A DNA stretch of 64,000 bases from Trissonchulus latispiculum (taxonomy: Eukaryota > Nematoda > Enoplea > Enoplida > Ironidae). The DNA is taken from contig JASAND010005316.1 of the NCBI GenBank assembly GCA_030248195.1, positions 1-64,000 of the forward strand, in the 5' to 3' direction. The notes beneath the pieces were generated by a model. It ran no database searches. It saw only the letters and a program-made list of their open reading frames with translations, and was not told the DNA's origin. This document shows positions 12,766-25,865 of this stretch, one piece after another; the first letter of the stretch is position 1; the number at the start of each line of letters is the position of its first letter. A program made the translations under genes and the position numbers.

Positions 12766-13320
12766 TGTGAGATAAGCTCACACTCCTAAATTATGGAATT
12801 ATTTGGAAATTATACAATTGGACAAACGCTCAACGTTTCTGTAACTTTTGCCTGAATTCGCTGGTACTTTACCTAAGTTGTCGATTAGGTTCAACAGTGC
12901 AGTGGAGTTGTTGCAAGTGGTCGGGGGAATCGGTTTTGGGTTCGATTTAATTTTGGGATTCACTTGTTCGGTGTTTAGTCGCGAAGTTTGGGTGATTCAA
13001 GCTTGTTATTTGTTGAGTGAACTCAGTGGCGCTGTAAATTTATTGAGTATTGTATTTGAAATTGGATGTGAAAATATTGAAGTAGTTATTTTGATTTTGT
13101 ATTTTTTGGAGTCTTGCTAGTTCAGTTGCGACAGTAAAATCATTTGTTGTTTAGTATTTTCTTAAGTAGACTTAGGGCATTTTCCATTGGCATCGCACAC
13201 CACACAGTTACCTTGTGATCTAGTCTTATCCTAAGTTAACTCGTTTCGTTATCCGAATAGTCAACTCGTTTTGTTCAATAATCAGTACATTTACCAACAG
13301 ACGCAGACTCGAACTTCACA
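12766..13320 (+). repeat. LTR candidate (third LTR element)
   Basis: It starts TGTGAG and ends TTCACA, a 5-bp inverted terminus, and is followed after two bases by TGGCGACCGTG, a PBS-like string beginning TGG. The 5' boundary is chosen by the inverted terminus and is uncertain. No gag-pol is visible downstream because a GT repeat and a foldback element follow. Confidence 0.45.
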
Positions 13321-13322
13321 TG

Positions 13323-13340
13323 TGGCGACCGTGTCATGTG
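13323..13340 (+). other. PBS candidate TGGCGACCGTG
   Basis: It lies two bases after the LTR end at 13320. The TGG start is what a tRNA-primed PBS requires. Confidence 0.45.
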
Positions 13341-13419
13341 GTAGATGCCAGTGGAATTTGCTCCTAAGTGTCAAAATTTTTTAGACGACCGTTTGCAAGC
13401 TATTCAACTACTTTTTGAA

Positions 13420-13565
<146 letters not shown>

Positions 13566-13846
13566 TGTTGTGTTGTGAGTGTATATATATCAGTCGATTT
13601 CTGGTAGGGTCAAACTAGGCCGCGATGGGTCTACAAATTGAATTTGCTCAAACTCGGCCAGTTTGATGGTCGTAGGAGTGTACTAACCAGGCAAAATATT
13701 ATTGCATTCGGCTCAGCCAATTTCGAGCTATGGCGACTTAATGTTAAGAGCCCTGACTACGGTTTTGGGACAGGAACGGCGCTGATATTTTGTTCCATTA
13801 TTTTCAACTCATCTTCCTAGGATTGTGGTCTATACACCGTTCGAAA

Positions 13847-17006
<3,160 letters not shown>

Positions 17007-17084
17007 ACCGCGGGCGCAAAGGTGCAATGTCGACTTACTGGTGCTGACACCAGAAGGAACGAACATCTAAGACAAACGACATAC

Positions 17085-17315
17085 CTTTTACTGATTGTGC
17101 AGACGTACAGCGGAAGCTGGCTACTTTATTATCCCACTCTGAATCAGGACCAAGATGGTAGGTGGAAAAGGTAAGGAATTGGATGAGCACATTCTCAGGG
17201 AATAGTAGTATGCTGTTAGAAAGAAAATTCTTTACTACTTCGAAGTTGGTGATGTCAATGCTAGCAGAACCATCCACGATTAGAATCAAATTTGTTTTTT
17301 CGGTTTTGCACTGAT
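17085..17315 (-). CDS. Host exon: start of a von Willebrand factor A domain
   Basis: On the minus strand a TTATTTCAG acceptor precedes codons reading QCKTEKTNLILIVDGSASI. DGSAS is the DxSxS metal-ion-dependent adhesion site of vWA domains, preceded by the hydrophobic first beta strand. The next residues (FEVVKNFLSNSILLF, then NVLIQFLTFS) fit helix 1 and strand 2. A donor AAAAG|GTATGT follows at 17084. The 231-bp exon is then phase 1 to phase 1. It joins in phase to the exon at 32927-33083, which ends another vWA domain. vWA proteins with several domains are usually extracellular adhesion or matrix proteins; which one this is cannot be said. The 3' donor is my choice, and the open frame itself runs to 17035. 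Confidence 0.75.
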
Positions 17316-17776
17316 CTGAAATAAGAAAGGCTTTTGCCTGTCAACAAAAAATGAAGTAAACGCTCTTCGCAGACAGTAACTGGCATCGGAATCTGTAAAG
17401 AATGAATGACATATAAGAAGCTCACTTTGTCATCTAGTTTTTACCACCGTAGAGTTCTTTCTCATTTTCACACAGTTCACACATTTCCAGGAAGCAAACT
17501 AAGATCGTTTTGAGCGTTACTGAAATTATAGCTATTCAGTTCTGCAAAGTTTACCCCCACATGCGTTAAAGTAGGATGATGACAAAATTACGGGAAAGGG
17601 TATATTGGAGAAGATGAACACGGACCTGCTTTGTTCGCTGCAAAATTTTGTTCGGCCCGGCCCGACCGTGTACTTATAAAATGTACACTATATGTGTACA
17701 GCCACAGCGTTTTCGCGCATATTTTAATAATGTACATGTTTTCGCGCAACAAGAGAATGTATAGCGTATGCACTCT

Positions 17777-18632
17777 TAGCACACCCATTGATTGAGACAG
17801 ACCCGTTTTGAGTCGTGATCATTGGTTGGAGTGCTTCTTGATCCGCTCTGGATTTTCCCGAAATCCAATTTTAAAGTGATGTGCTGCACACCAATTTTTG
17901 AGTCATGGAACGATATTAAGCAGAAAGTTTGCAAATTTATTCGTCTTCACGATCCACTCATCAAAAACAATTCAAATTCCTTCTATTGCAAAAAATTTCA
18001 AAAATATAAATTAAAAAATGAACCCGAATTTTACTCAATCTGTAAAAGACTTGCAATGGCTAGTCTGCTTCCTGTCCGCTCACTGAAGCTAAACAGATTC
18101 TAGTATATACAACTACAAACCAATTTTCTAGCGTCAACTACATTATAATTGACGTAAAACTACTAATAATTAGACATTACACATGCTAAAAGATTCTTAC
18201 AAAAAACATCAAAAATTCGTATTAACTTTTGAATTTATATATATATAACATTCCAAGTACACTGTTTCCCGTTCAGTCACTCAGAATGGGCAGGTGTTAG
18301 CGTAGTAAAACCCAGTCATTAAAATTTTTTTCCAATGCAATATTTGAGTTTCATTTTTAATTTCATTTTTAAAATTTCTTGCAATAGAAGGAATTTGAAT
18401 TGTTTTTGGTGAGTAAATCATGAAGACGAACAAATTTACAATGTTTTTGCGGAACGTCGTTCCATGACTCAAAAATAGGTGTGCAGCGGTACCCTCCCGC
18501 ATACCACTTTAATATTGGATTTCGAAGAAAGTCAGATCGGATCAAAAAAAGAAAAGGGTGGATCAAGAAGCACTCCACCCAAGAATCATGATTCAAAAGG
18601 TTTTGGGTCTGGCTCAAGCAATGGGTGTGCTA
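17777..18632. mobile_element. Foldback element, about 0.86 kb
   Basis: The arms begin TTAGCACACCCATTG on the left and end CAATGGGTGTGCTAA on the right. Inverted similarity continues for about 300 bp on each side, for example GAGTCATGGAACGA on the left against TCGTTCCATGACTC on the right. It has no coding capacity and lies inside the vWA-gene intron. Confidence 0.85.
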
Positions 18633-18639
18633 AGGGTCC

Positions 18640-18985
18640 CTTGTCGTGTACAGTTGCTTTCTCTCTCTATTCTCTCCCTATGCTCCTGTGTAGAGTTTCG
18701 CCCCCTGTACTTATTCAGTGGGCCTGTAGACTGGTACGAGCGGGGCTTCGCCCATATTGGTGAGTGTGTGTTTAGTTTATTTAACTGTATAACTCTTTGA
18801 CAGTTGGGTTTGCCCCCTAAATTATATTTGTTATTTGTACAATATTTCTCTCTATAACTTGTATTGTTACGTATTAAATATATCAACTTGTGGGTGTTGT
18901 TTTGGTAGGTCATTACTGAGCTCCTAGGTTAGTTTAGTTATTATTCTGTGGTGAGAGGGTATCACCCCCTCACAAGGTCCTTATA
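18640..18985 (+). repeat. LTR-like segment
   Basis: It precedes the PBS-like TTTGGCGAGGCTTCCCC at 18986 and shares the layout of the 6734-7225 LTR, including a GGGCTTCGCCC block. The 5' boundary is unclear because the foldback element abuts it. Confidence 0.4.
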
Positions 18986-19119
18986 TTTGGCGAGGCTTCC
19001 CCGGCCGGCTCCTGCGTGGTTGGTGTGTTATTCACTTGTGCCACGGTTTCCTCGCGTGAGTTACGCTAGCGGGCTAACGGTATCTCTGAGTTCGGTTAGT
19101 TTCACACTGGTACCGCTAC
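18986..19119 (+). repeat. PBS plus leader fragment ending GGTACCGCTACA
   Basis: A leader of about 134 bp, related in inverted orientation to 28864-28996 and more distantly to 6594-6733 (minus strand). It stops at GCTACA and is followed at once by sequence of the TTAA-element family. Confidence 0.7.
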
Positions 19120-19295
19120 ACCAATCACGTGTATCATCTACCTACTAAGAGCATAAGATCTTTTCGCCTAAAATTACGGGACTGGTCCCACAATGTTAAA
19201 GAGCACGAAAATAGGTTATTTCGTAAGTTTTTGCTATTTTCGTAAAGGATTGAAACCGTATGAGTCAAAAATACCCGAAAGGAAACCAGCACCAG
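19120..19295 (+). repeat. TTAA-element family copy, 3' fragment
   Basis: It matches 28600-28784 (ACGGGACTGGTCCCA, TAAAGAGCACG, AATACCCGAAAGGAAACCAG). It begins at CCAATC and lacks the terminal TTAA. Confidence 0.8.
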
Positions 19296-19484
19296 GGTGG
19301 GGGTCGCCGGGTACCAAATTTTACTTTATTTATTATTTATTATTTACTTAAGATTTGGCTGACCTATAAAGCAGCAAACATGAAACTTTCGAAAAATGGG
19401 GATTTTTGAGGAAAAATAGAAATTCTGCTACCAAAACTGTGAGCTGCTAAAAAACCCTGATAGGGATTGATTATGGCTCGTGCA

Positions 19485-19613
19485 TCACAAACCCGAGGGT
19501 TTCGCAAAGCTTGCACGAGAACTTTTTTGTGGAACGAGGGCGGAGCGAAGCGGAGCCCGAGTACCACAAAAGAATTCGAGTGCTAAGCTTTACGAAACAC
19601 TCGGGTTTCACAA
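19485..19613. repeat. 129-nt near-continuous hairpin
   Basis: The left arm from TCACAAACCCGAGGG pairs with the right arm ending TCGGGTTTCACAA through about 58 bp per side at roughly 80% identity. The short loop is near GGAGCGAAGCGGAG. It could be a tiny foldback MITE or a small-RNA precursor-like structure. Confidence 0.7.
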
Positions 19614-19954
19614 CACCTTGCAGTTTTGCTTGGCGTGTCCGTAAATTAGATGGTGCGCGAGAAATTATGCAACAACTTAGTTGTGAAATAGCTTAGGTCA
19701 AATTTAAAATACCGGAAATTTGAATTAGACTTGGTGTGCTCAGCTTTTGCATCAGTGAGTATGTGCAGAACGTTTACTTCAGCAATGTTTTAATAAGGAT
19801 TCCATATATGGTTGGTTTGAAAGAGTTACTAAAATATTGATTCATTTGTCGTTGGGTTGTTTCTAATAATACATTCGTTGGTGCACAGTTTCTAATAATA
19901 CAGTCGTTGGGTGTTCACAGATACCTAATTTGCATACTGATTTGCATTCTTTTG

Positions 19955-19992
19955 GGTATAAAAGGCAGCTGAACGTGCGCGTTGTCAGTCGC
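19955..19992 (+). promoter_or_regulatory. TATA box plus initiator, canonical spacing
   Basis: TATAAAAGG is followed by TCAGTC, with the initiator A about 30 bases downstream of the first T. This is the spacing of a metazoan RNA polymerase II core promoter with an arthropod-style initiator. It drives straight into the hairpin array at 20020. An origin in an LTR U3/R region is likely but not proven. Confidence 0.5.
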
Positions 19993-20019
19993 AGCAGTGA
20001 GCAGCTACAAACTTTGGTT

Positions 20020-20153
20020 GTGAAGCACGCTACAGCGTGCTTCACTACTGTAATTGTGAAGCACGATACAGCGTGCGTCACAACTACAGTTGTGCAGCAC
20101 GGTACAGCGTGCTTCACAAATGCAGTTGTGAAGCACAGTGCACATCGTGCTTC
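20020..20153 (+). repeat. Four hairpins in exact 36-bp tandem
   Basis: GTGAAGCACGC-TACA-GCGTGCTTCAC and three variants start at 20020, 20056, 20092 and 20128, so the period is exactly 36. Each unit is a stem of about 11 bp with a 4-nt loop. The array begins about 30 bp after the predicted start site at 19985. Confidence 0.85.
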
Positions 20154-20202
20154 ACAACTCGAATGGAGGCACGGGGATTACAGCACAGCAAATTTGAACT
20201 AA

Positions 20203-20845
20203 GGGCCGTATTCACAAAGCTCTGGTTGGGCTACCACTGGTAAGCCTACCACTGGTAGGGTTACAAGTGGTCAGAAAACCATTTGGTTGAAAAGGCGAAT
20301 TCACAACCAATTGGTTATCTTACCAGTGGTAGCTTACAGTGCGCTAAATATTTCCTTTGATATCTACCGCTTTCCAAGTAAGATTTAACCACTGGTAGGC
20401 TGCCCTTACCACTGGTTTTATGAGCAAATATAAATAAATTTTGGAAATGTAAAACTAATTTAAAACAAACTGCCTAATAGTCCAGTAGAATAAAAGCACG
20501 TTTTAAAAGACAAAAAAATGTGGAATGGTAATAAAAAATTGAAATACTGTTTCTGAAAATTTTAAAATTTGGTTCCTCCTTGGTATCTTAATTGTATATA
20601 TAAGCTGCTGTGCTACTGTAATTTCTGTAAAATAGCTAGAGTGAACCATATTCCCGATTTTTCAATTAAATTTTCACTGCAAACCACCTCCAGCCCTGGT
20701 TTACAACTTCGCTTACCAGTGGTAGCATACCACTGGTTAAAAACATTTTGTGAATTCGAAAGTAGTGGTTAACCAATTGGTTTAACCACTGGTAACCCTT
20801 AAAAGCTACGATTGGTCGGGTACCACGGCTTTGTGAATACGGCCC
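20203..20845. mobile_element. Harbinger-like MITE, TAA target duplication
   Basis: The termini GGGCCGTATTCACAAAGC and GCTTTGTGAATACGGCCC are perfect inverted repeats flanked by TAA (20200-20202 and 20846-20848). A 3-bp TWA duplication with G-rich ends is typical of the PIF/Harbinger superfamily. Near both ends are multiple copies of the palindrome-like TACCACTGGTA/TACCAGTGGTA. There is no transposase. Confidence 0.75.
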
Positions 20846-21439
20846 TAAGCTATTTAACAATATGCAAAATAAGGCTCTAACAATATATTGAGCTAATATC
20901 TAATCGCGAAGTTGATACAGCAAAGGGTTAGTTCAGGACAGTACAAAACGGAGGTTTGCTATGCAGCAGGAAGTCGTCCTGGGATGCTCACAGCGCTACA
21001 GCTATGCATGTACATCTCATGGCTGAAGTTGCTGTTCTTGCAGTTGCGCTAAAGCATTGGTCAGGTAATCATTTTCAATGTGACAACGTATTTGCTTTGC
21101 GTAATTGAAACGAAAATCCGAACTCTTTAATTTTAAGATATGTAACTACTGCATCTTTAGTACACAATTCCTAAAGTTACACTTGCTGAAGCAATTATCT
21201 TTATTTATAATAAATCCATTGTCAAGAGTACATATTAAAATAAGAGTATGAAACTCTTACGCTGCTATGTACTAAACATGCTTGACATGCTCGGGTCGTT
21301 AACTTGCCTCCCCCTACACTAATTACATGCTTTCATATAAGTGTGTGTCTGCTCTCTGATTCACTAATTAGCTTACGCTTGCTATAGGCATTTTATTAGC
21401 AATTTTTAATTAATTATAACTTTAATTACGTTAATGTAA

Positions 21440-22430
21440 TTAAACAAGTAGGCCCCAAAAGGGGCAATATTCCTTTGCCGACCCGTTATTATTCCATTGC
21501 GAGAATCGTTGTTGAAGACAAGTTTTCAGTTCTAAATGTCATCACTAGTCCTCACAGAACTACATCGAGATCAGTGAGAACATGCCTATGCTTGCCATGC
21601 CATATTTGGGCCAAACTTGTGAAGTCCAGCGCAAGCTAGTACCTTGTTTCCTAATGCACCCAGGTGTAGCCCCCAAGCTACACCGGTGCTCAAAAAGCTG
21701 CAACCGTTTAGATTGCTGACAGCCGAAGACTGCGTGAAAGCTGTCCATTCTGCTGCTTAAATAGTTTCTAAACCTAATTTGCATAATCTGCAAACAAAAA
21801 ATCCACCTAAGCTAGCCCTGTGTTGAAGATAGGGCTTCCGAATCGAGAAATGACTCACAATTAGTGTTGTTCACCGGCCCAATTTTTCGTGGGCCGGCCG
21901 GCGCCGGCCGGCCCAGCTCGCGACGCCGGCCGGCCGGCCTGTACCGGCCGGCCGGCGGCCGGCGGCCGCCGGCCCAACAACGGCCGGCCGGCCGGCCGGT
22001 GCACCGGCCTTCACCGGCCGGCCGGCCGGCCGGTACCACTTTTCGCAGACTATCCAAAATACAAATAAAAATTAAGATTTTTGATAGTTTTCAAGGCAGA
22101 TTTTAGCAAATTTAAGGCGATAAGCTGCAGAAAGTGTCACTGGCCGGTCGGCTGCCTCACATTTGACCGGCCGGAGTGTCACCGGCCGGCCGGCCGGCCT
22201 GTGTCTGACCGGCCGGCCTGTCACCGGCCGGCCGGCCTTTTCACGGCCGGCGGCCGCCGGCCAGCCGGCCGGCCGGCCCACTTTGGACCTGGGCCGGCCG
22301 GTCACCGGCCGGCCGGCCGGCGGCCGGCCGCCGGCCTGTCGGACTAGACAAGGCCGGTGCACAACACTACTCACAATGAACTAAGCATAATAGTTTCCTT
22401 TTTATACATTCCTGCTCCAGCAGGAATAAA
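21440..22430 (-). repeat. Solo-LTR-like dispersed repeat, interrupted
   Basis: This is the minus-strand counterpart of 33178-33665. Shared pieces include TATTTAAGCAGCAGAA, CGCAGTCTTCGGCTGTCAGC and TGCCCCTTTTGGGGCCTAC. A TATTTAAG box and a GCAGTC initiator-like site about 32 bases apart suggest an LTR promoter. The copy is split by the hAT MITE at 21862-22369. Confidence 0.65.
21862..22369. mobile_element. hAT-type MITE made of CCGGCCGG repeats
   Basis: A 508-bp element with termini TAGTGTTGTTCACCGGCC and the inverted TAGTGTTGTGCACCGGCC, flanked by a perfect 8-bp duplication CTCACAAT (21854-21861 and 22370-22377). The TAGTG start and 8-bp duplication are hallmarks of hAT elements. The interior, except an AT-rich centre, is dozens of GGCCGG/CCGGCCGG units. 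The long Arg/Pro/Gly frames across it are artefacts. Confidence 0.9.
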
Positions 22431-22785
22431 AACTAATTCGACAAGACTACATTCCATCCTACGAATATTTGTTTAGTGCAACAATTTTTATATCATTGGA
22501 AAGAGCAGAACAAATGCTACGTTGTCGAATTAGTTTTTTAATTACATTAACCTAATTAAAGTTATAATTAATTAATTAAAAACTACTAATAAAATGTCGA
22601 TCGTAAGCCTAAGCTAATTAGCGAATCAGCGAGCAGACACACACTTACATGAAAGCATGTAATTAGTGTAGGGAGGCCGAGACTTTCGGGGGGGGGGGTC
22701 CCTCCCTAGTAGCGACCCGAGGATGTCAAGCATGTTTAGTACATAGTAGCGTAAGAGTTTCATTGTGTACTCTTGCCATTGTGAT

Positions 22786-23640
22786 TGGAATTTACAATAT
22801 TTTCAACAAAAACTAATCCGCTTCAAAGTCTCTGTGTGACTAAAAAGAGCCACAGCGATTTGATAGCGGCATGGAATGATATAGCCGGTGTTCCACGAAT
22901 AATTTTAATTCTGACTGCAAAAATCTGAAAAACTGCACTACTTCTAAAATTTCCTGGCAATTTCTAGTAAAACAAAATTAGTTTCAATTTCATTTTATCT
23001 ATTTAGAGGAGAAAATGTCAGCTACATTTGGATAAAAGATAGTTCTAACTCCAAGAATGAATAAAAAAATGAATTTCAAAAAATTTTTAAAATAATAAAG
23101 TTCCTAATCATTAAATAGCTATATGATTTGTACTTTGACTGTGCACAGAACTTGATTTCGTGTGCATGGAAAAATGGTTTTCAAAAAAGGTACCGGCCTG
23201 AAGTTAAGTCCGGGCCGGGTGTGAAAATTTGGACCCGAATCCAACTCTGCCTTATCGTCCTATTAGGCAAAAAGTAAGACACAGAGCTATATTTAGTGTA
23301 AATCGGTTATATGTATTTTGATCATCCCATATTGAACTATTAATGGACCTTATAATATTATAAAAGGACGCTAATTAAGTCAAATCAAAGATGAAAAGAA
23401 AAGAATTGTTGTCAGTGCAATGTTACAGCAAGATTTAAGGGAGGGGAGATACTTTATGTATCCTTAGGCAATTTTACTATAAGGATCGAAAAGCAAAGCA
23501 GTGGGAACGATGCGACAACGAAAGCCAAAATGAGAAAATAGGAAGCGGAAGAAATCAATATACAAGCATAACAAAAGGTAACTAATGATGATAGGTAAGT
23601 AAGGTGATAGTGGCCACAAGTCTCACAAAACTCTGAATCT
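22786..23640. other. No gene seen
   Basis: AT-rich intronic sequence. It contains a short CGGGCCGGG-bearing stretch near 23190-23230 but no coding frame. Confidence 0.5.
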
Positions 23641-23651
23641 GAAAAGCTGTA

Positions 23652-23878
23652 CTAAAAATCAAAAATCAAAACTATTTGAGTTTTGATTTATCAAAAATCA
23701 AAAATCAAAACTATTTGAGTTTTGATTTATCAAAAATCAAATCAAAACTGTAGAAGTTTTGATAAAATATCAAAAATCAAATCAAAGCTTCACCAGTTGT
23801 GATAAAAAACCAAAAATCAAATTAAAACTGCGGCGGTTTTGATAAAAAATCAAAAAATCAAATCAAAACTAAAACATG
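23652..23878 (+). repeat. Tandem ~40-bp units with ATCAAAAC/GTTTTGAT hairpins
   Basis: Five to six units begin CAAAAATCAAA and most contain ATCAAAACT-loop-AGTTTTGAT. Loops vary (ATTTG, GTAGA, GCGGCG), some with compensating stem context. The array is followed by ACAACACTA at 23890-23898, which matches the hAT-MITE terminus seen at 22369. Confidence 0.75.
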
Positions 23879-23989
23879 CGAGTCAAAACAACACTAGATA
23901 TTAGCACTTTACTTAGTCCAAATTAGGTTTACACCAAGTTGTAGCCGATTTGCTCTTACACAGCGCTCAAACTTTTGGTAGCAGAAAAA

Positions 23990-24470
23990 TTTTCTTTCTC
24001 AAACTTTTTCATTTTCCTATGTTTAACACTTGTCGGGGTCATCTTTGGAGGGCTATTGTGTATGGTAGGAAAAGTTTTACAACAAACGCAATTGTCTTGT
24101 TTTGGGGACCACTTGTTATGAGGACTACAATATATGTGGAAATGAGAAAAATCGGAGGTGGTCGAAAATCTACTACGAAAAATAAATTTGGCAAAACTAC
24201 GATTATTTTGTTTTGAACATCGATTTCTCAAATGCTACCCAATGGAATTGCGTGATTTTTGGCAGAACGAAAATTCGCACTATTGCGGAGGGACATTTTT
24301 CTCCGTTTGAGCTAAAATGTCTCCAGTTAAGACAAAACTGAATACAAAGTTGCGAAATTTCGTTTCATCGCACATTTGCCGGATTTTCTTGAGTATTGAA
24401 ACTTGTTGAGCCAAATCCAAAAAATGTCCCTCGGCACACATGTCCTTCATATCGTGGCTCAAGAAGAAAT
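23990..24470 (-). repeat. Diverged TTAA-element family copy
   Basis: The minus strand matches the middle of 27052-28300 (GTTGAGCCAAATCC, TTTTGGCAGA, AACATCGATTTCTCA). 23990-24190 also resembles the end of the TTAA element at 57260-57463. The ends are not identifiable. Confidence 0.55.
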
Positions 24471-24479
24471 GCTGCTGCT

Positions 24480-25130
24480 AAACTGCTAAAAAGTGGATTT
24501 TTGAAGATTTCCCAATATATATACACAATATTTACATAAATCGATAACTTTCTTGATTCTGAAGAACTTTTCTTGTTGGCGCAATTGTATATTTGCCACC
24601 CACTTAAAGTTATTTTCGAAAAACTGAAATTTCATTGTTTGAAAGGACCACTGAATTGGATGATTCTACCTTTAATTTTCCTTAGTTTAAAAGTCTTTAT
24701 TATACAAGAATAAAAATGCTCCGGTGGAGCATGAAAAATGCAATATGGGTGCCATTCGGTTGTAAATGGACAGAGGACTAGGTTTTAAAACGTTAATATG
24801 GGAGGGGCAGGTTGTAAATGCCTGGAGGACTAGGTTAAAAGCGCACTAATATGGACCATGGAATATGGATTTTTATTCTTGTCCTATTTCATTTTTAAGG
24901 TTCTCAGTAAAAAGCAAAAACGTTAAAGCTGTGTGAAAGAAACTTTAAAAATTCCGCCAATCATTAATCGTCAACCGAAAGTACTGTAGCGCTTCTACCA
25001 GGGCTGGCGGATCAGGAAGAAACCAAGGACAAGCCCGAACGAGAGGCGTCAAGTACCCTTGTACCCACGAAACCAGGACCTAGAAGAGAGAAGGGAAGAG
25101 GGAAGTTCAGCTTTTCACTCACCATTGAAA
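24480..25130. other. No gene; small inverted-repeat element possible
   Basis: ACAAGAATAAAAAT at about 24708 and its inverse near 24868-24882 could bound a small MITE of about 175 bp that contains two GGACTAGGTT repeats. Nothing else is recognisable. Confidence 0.4.
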
Positions 25131-25139
25131 GTAAAGAAT

Positions 25140-25212
25140 TGGTCCCGCCGGGGATCGAACCACGGCACTTCTGCTCTTGAGTCAGACATGCTAACCACTA
25201 CACCACGGGACC
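25140..25212 (-). tRNA. tRNA-like sequence (pseudogene or SINE head)
   Basis: On the minus strand a perfect 7-bp acceptor stem GGTCCCG/CGGGACC encloses an A box (TGGTGTAGTGG), a B box (GGTTCGATCCC) and an anticodon loop CTCAAGA, giving CAA. The T stem pairs poorly, and a CAA (Leu) anticodon without the long variable arm of tRNA-Leu is wrong for a real gene. It is probably a tRNA-derived pseudogene or the head of a SINE; the flanks were not recognised as a SINE body. Confidence 0.6.
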
Positions 25213-25385
25213 ATCAGCTGAACTCCCATTGCAGGCTTATCAATCTTTCCTATTCCTGCTTCCCTTACAGTACAGAACAAAGAAGCTCGAAAAGTTCCAA
25301 GTTCTTCCTTTTTCTCTATTTTGACAGAAATCCAACATCCAGTACCCATGGCTGCAATAGTTTTAGTTACTGTATTTAGCATATA

Positions 25386-25865
25386 GCACTCTACTGCAGC
25401 GCAACCAATTGCAAACTTTACTGTCAGTGAAGCAAACTCATAAAACACGATTTGCAATGCTCTGCCGCACTTGTGTGCAAGATTTCGGACAATTGCAACT
25501 CATCTGTAGCTAGTTATAGGTCGTGCTGTACTTCAGCACTCTACTCGCAGCGCAACCAGATGCAAACTTTACTGTCGGTGAAGGAAACTCATACGGCACG
25601 ATTTGCAATGCTCTGCCGCACTTGTGTGCAAAAATTTCGGACTATTGCAACTTACCTGTATCTAGTTATAGGCCGTGCTGTACTTCAGAAGCACTCTACT
25701 GCAGCGCAACAAGATGCAAACTTTACATTAGGTGAGGGAAACTCAAACGGCAGATTTGCAATGCTCTGCCGCACTTGTGTGCAAAATTTCGGACGATTGC
25801 AACTTACCTGTAGCTAGTTATAGGCCGTGCTATACTTCAGCAGCACTCTACTGCAGCGCAACCAC
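25386..25865 (+). repeat. Tandem repeat, period about 155 bp, three copies
   Basis: Units start AGCACTCTACTGCAGCGCAACC and contain TTTGCAATGCTCTGCCGCAC and CTAGTTATAGG. A fourth unit is partial. Frames across it are repeats of one another, not a gene. Confidence 0.85.

Larger units (their letters stand above)
21222..22785. repeat. Inverted repeat arms around a nested insertion
   Basis: 21222-21445 and 22540-22785 are inverted copies (for example GCATGTAATTAGTGTAGGG and CATGTTTAGTACATAG in both). Between them lies a separate dispersed repeat, itself split by a hAT MITE. Confidence 0.8.

Noticed and set aside
18990..19015. GGCGAGGCTTCCCC as part of a DNA-transposon terminal repeat only
   Set aside because: The 6.7-kb copy sits exactly inside a TG...CA-bounded LTR with pol downstream, so a PBS explains it better, though the 19- and 28.9-kb junctions remain puzzling.
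21812..22384. Arg/Pro/Gly-rich open frames over the CCGGCCGG region
   Set aside because: Explained by the hAT MITE repeats; all frames give the same low-complexity pattern.
25452..25817. 121-codon frame with repeated Cys-rich units
   Set aside because: Translation of the 155-bp tandem repeat; units shift frame between copies.
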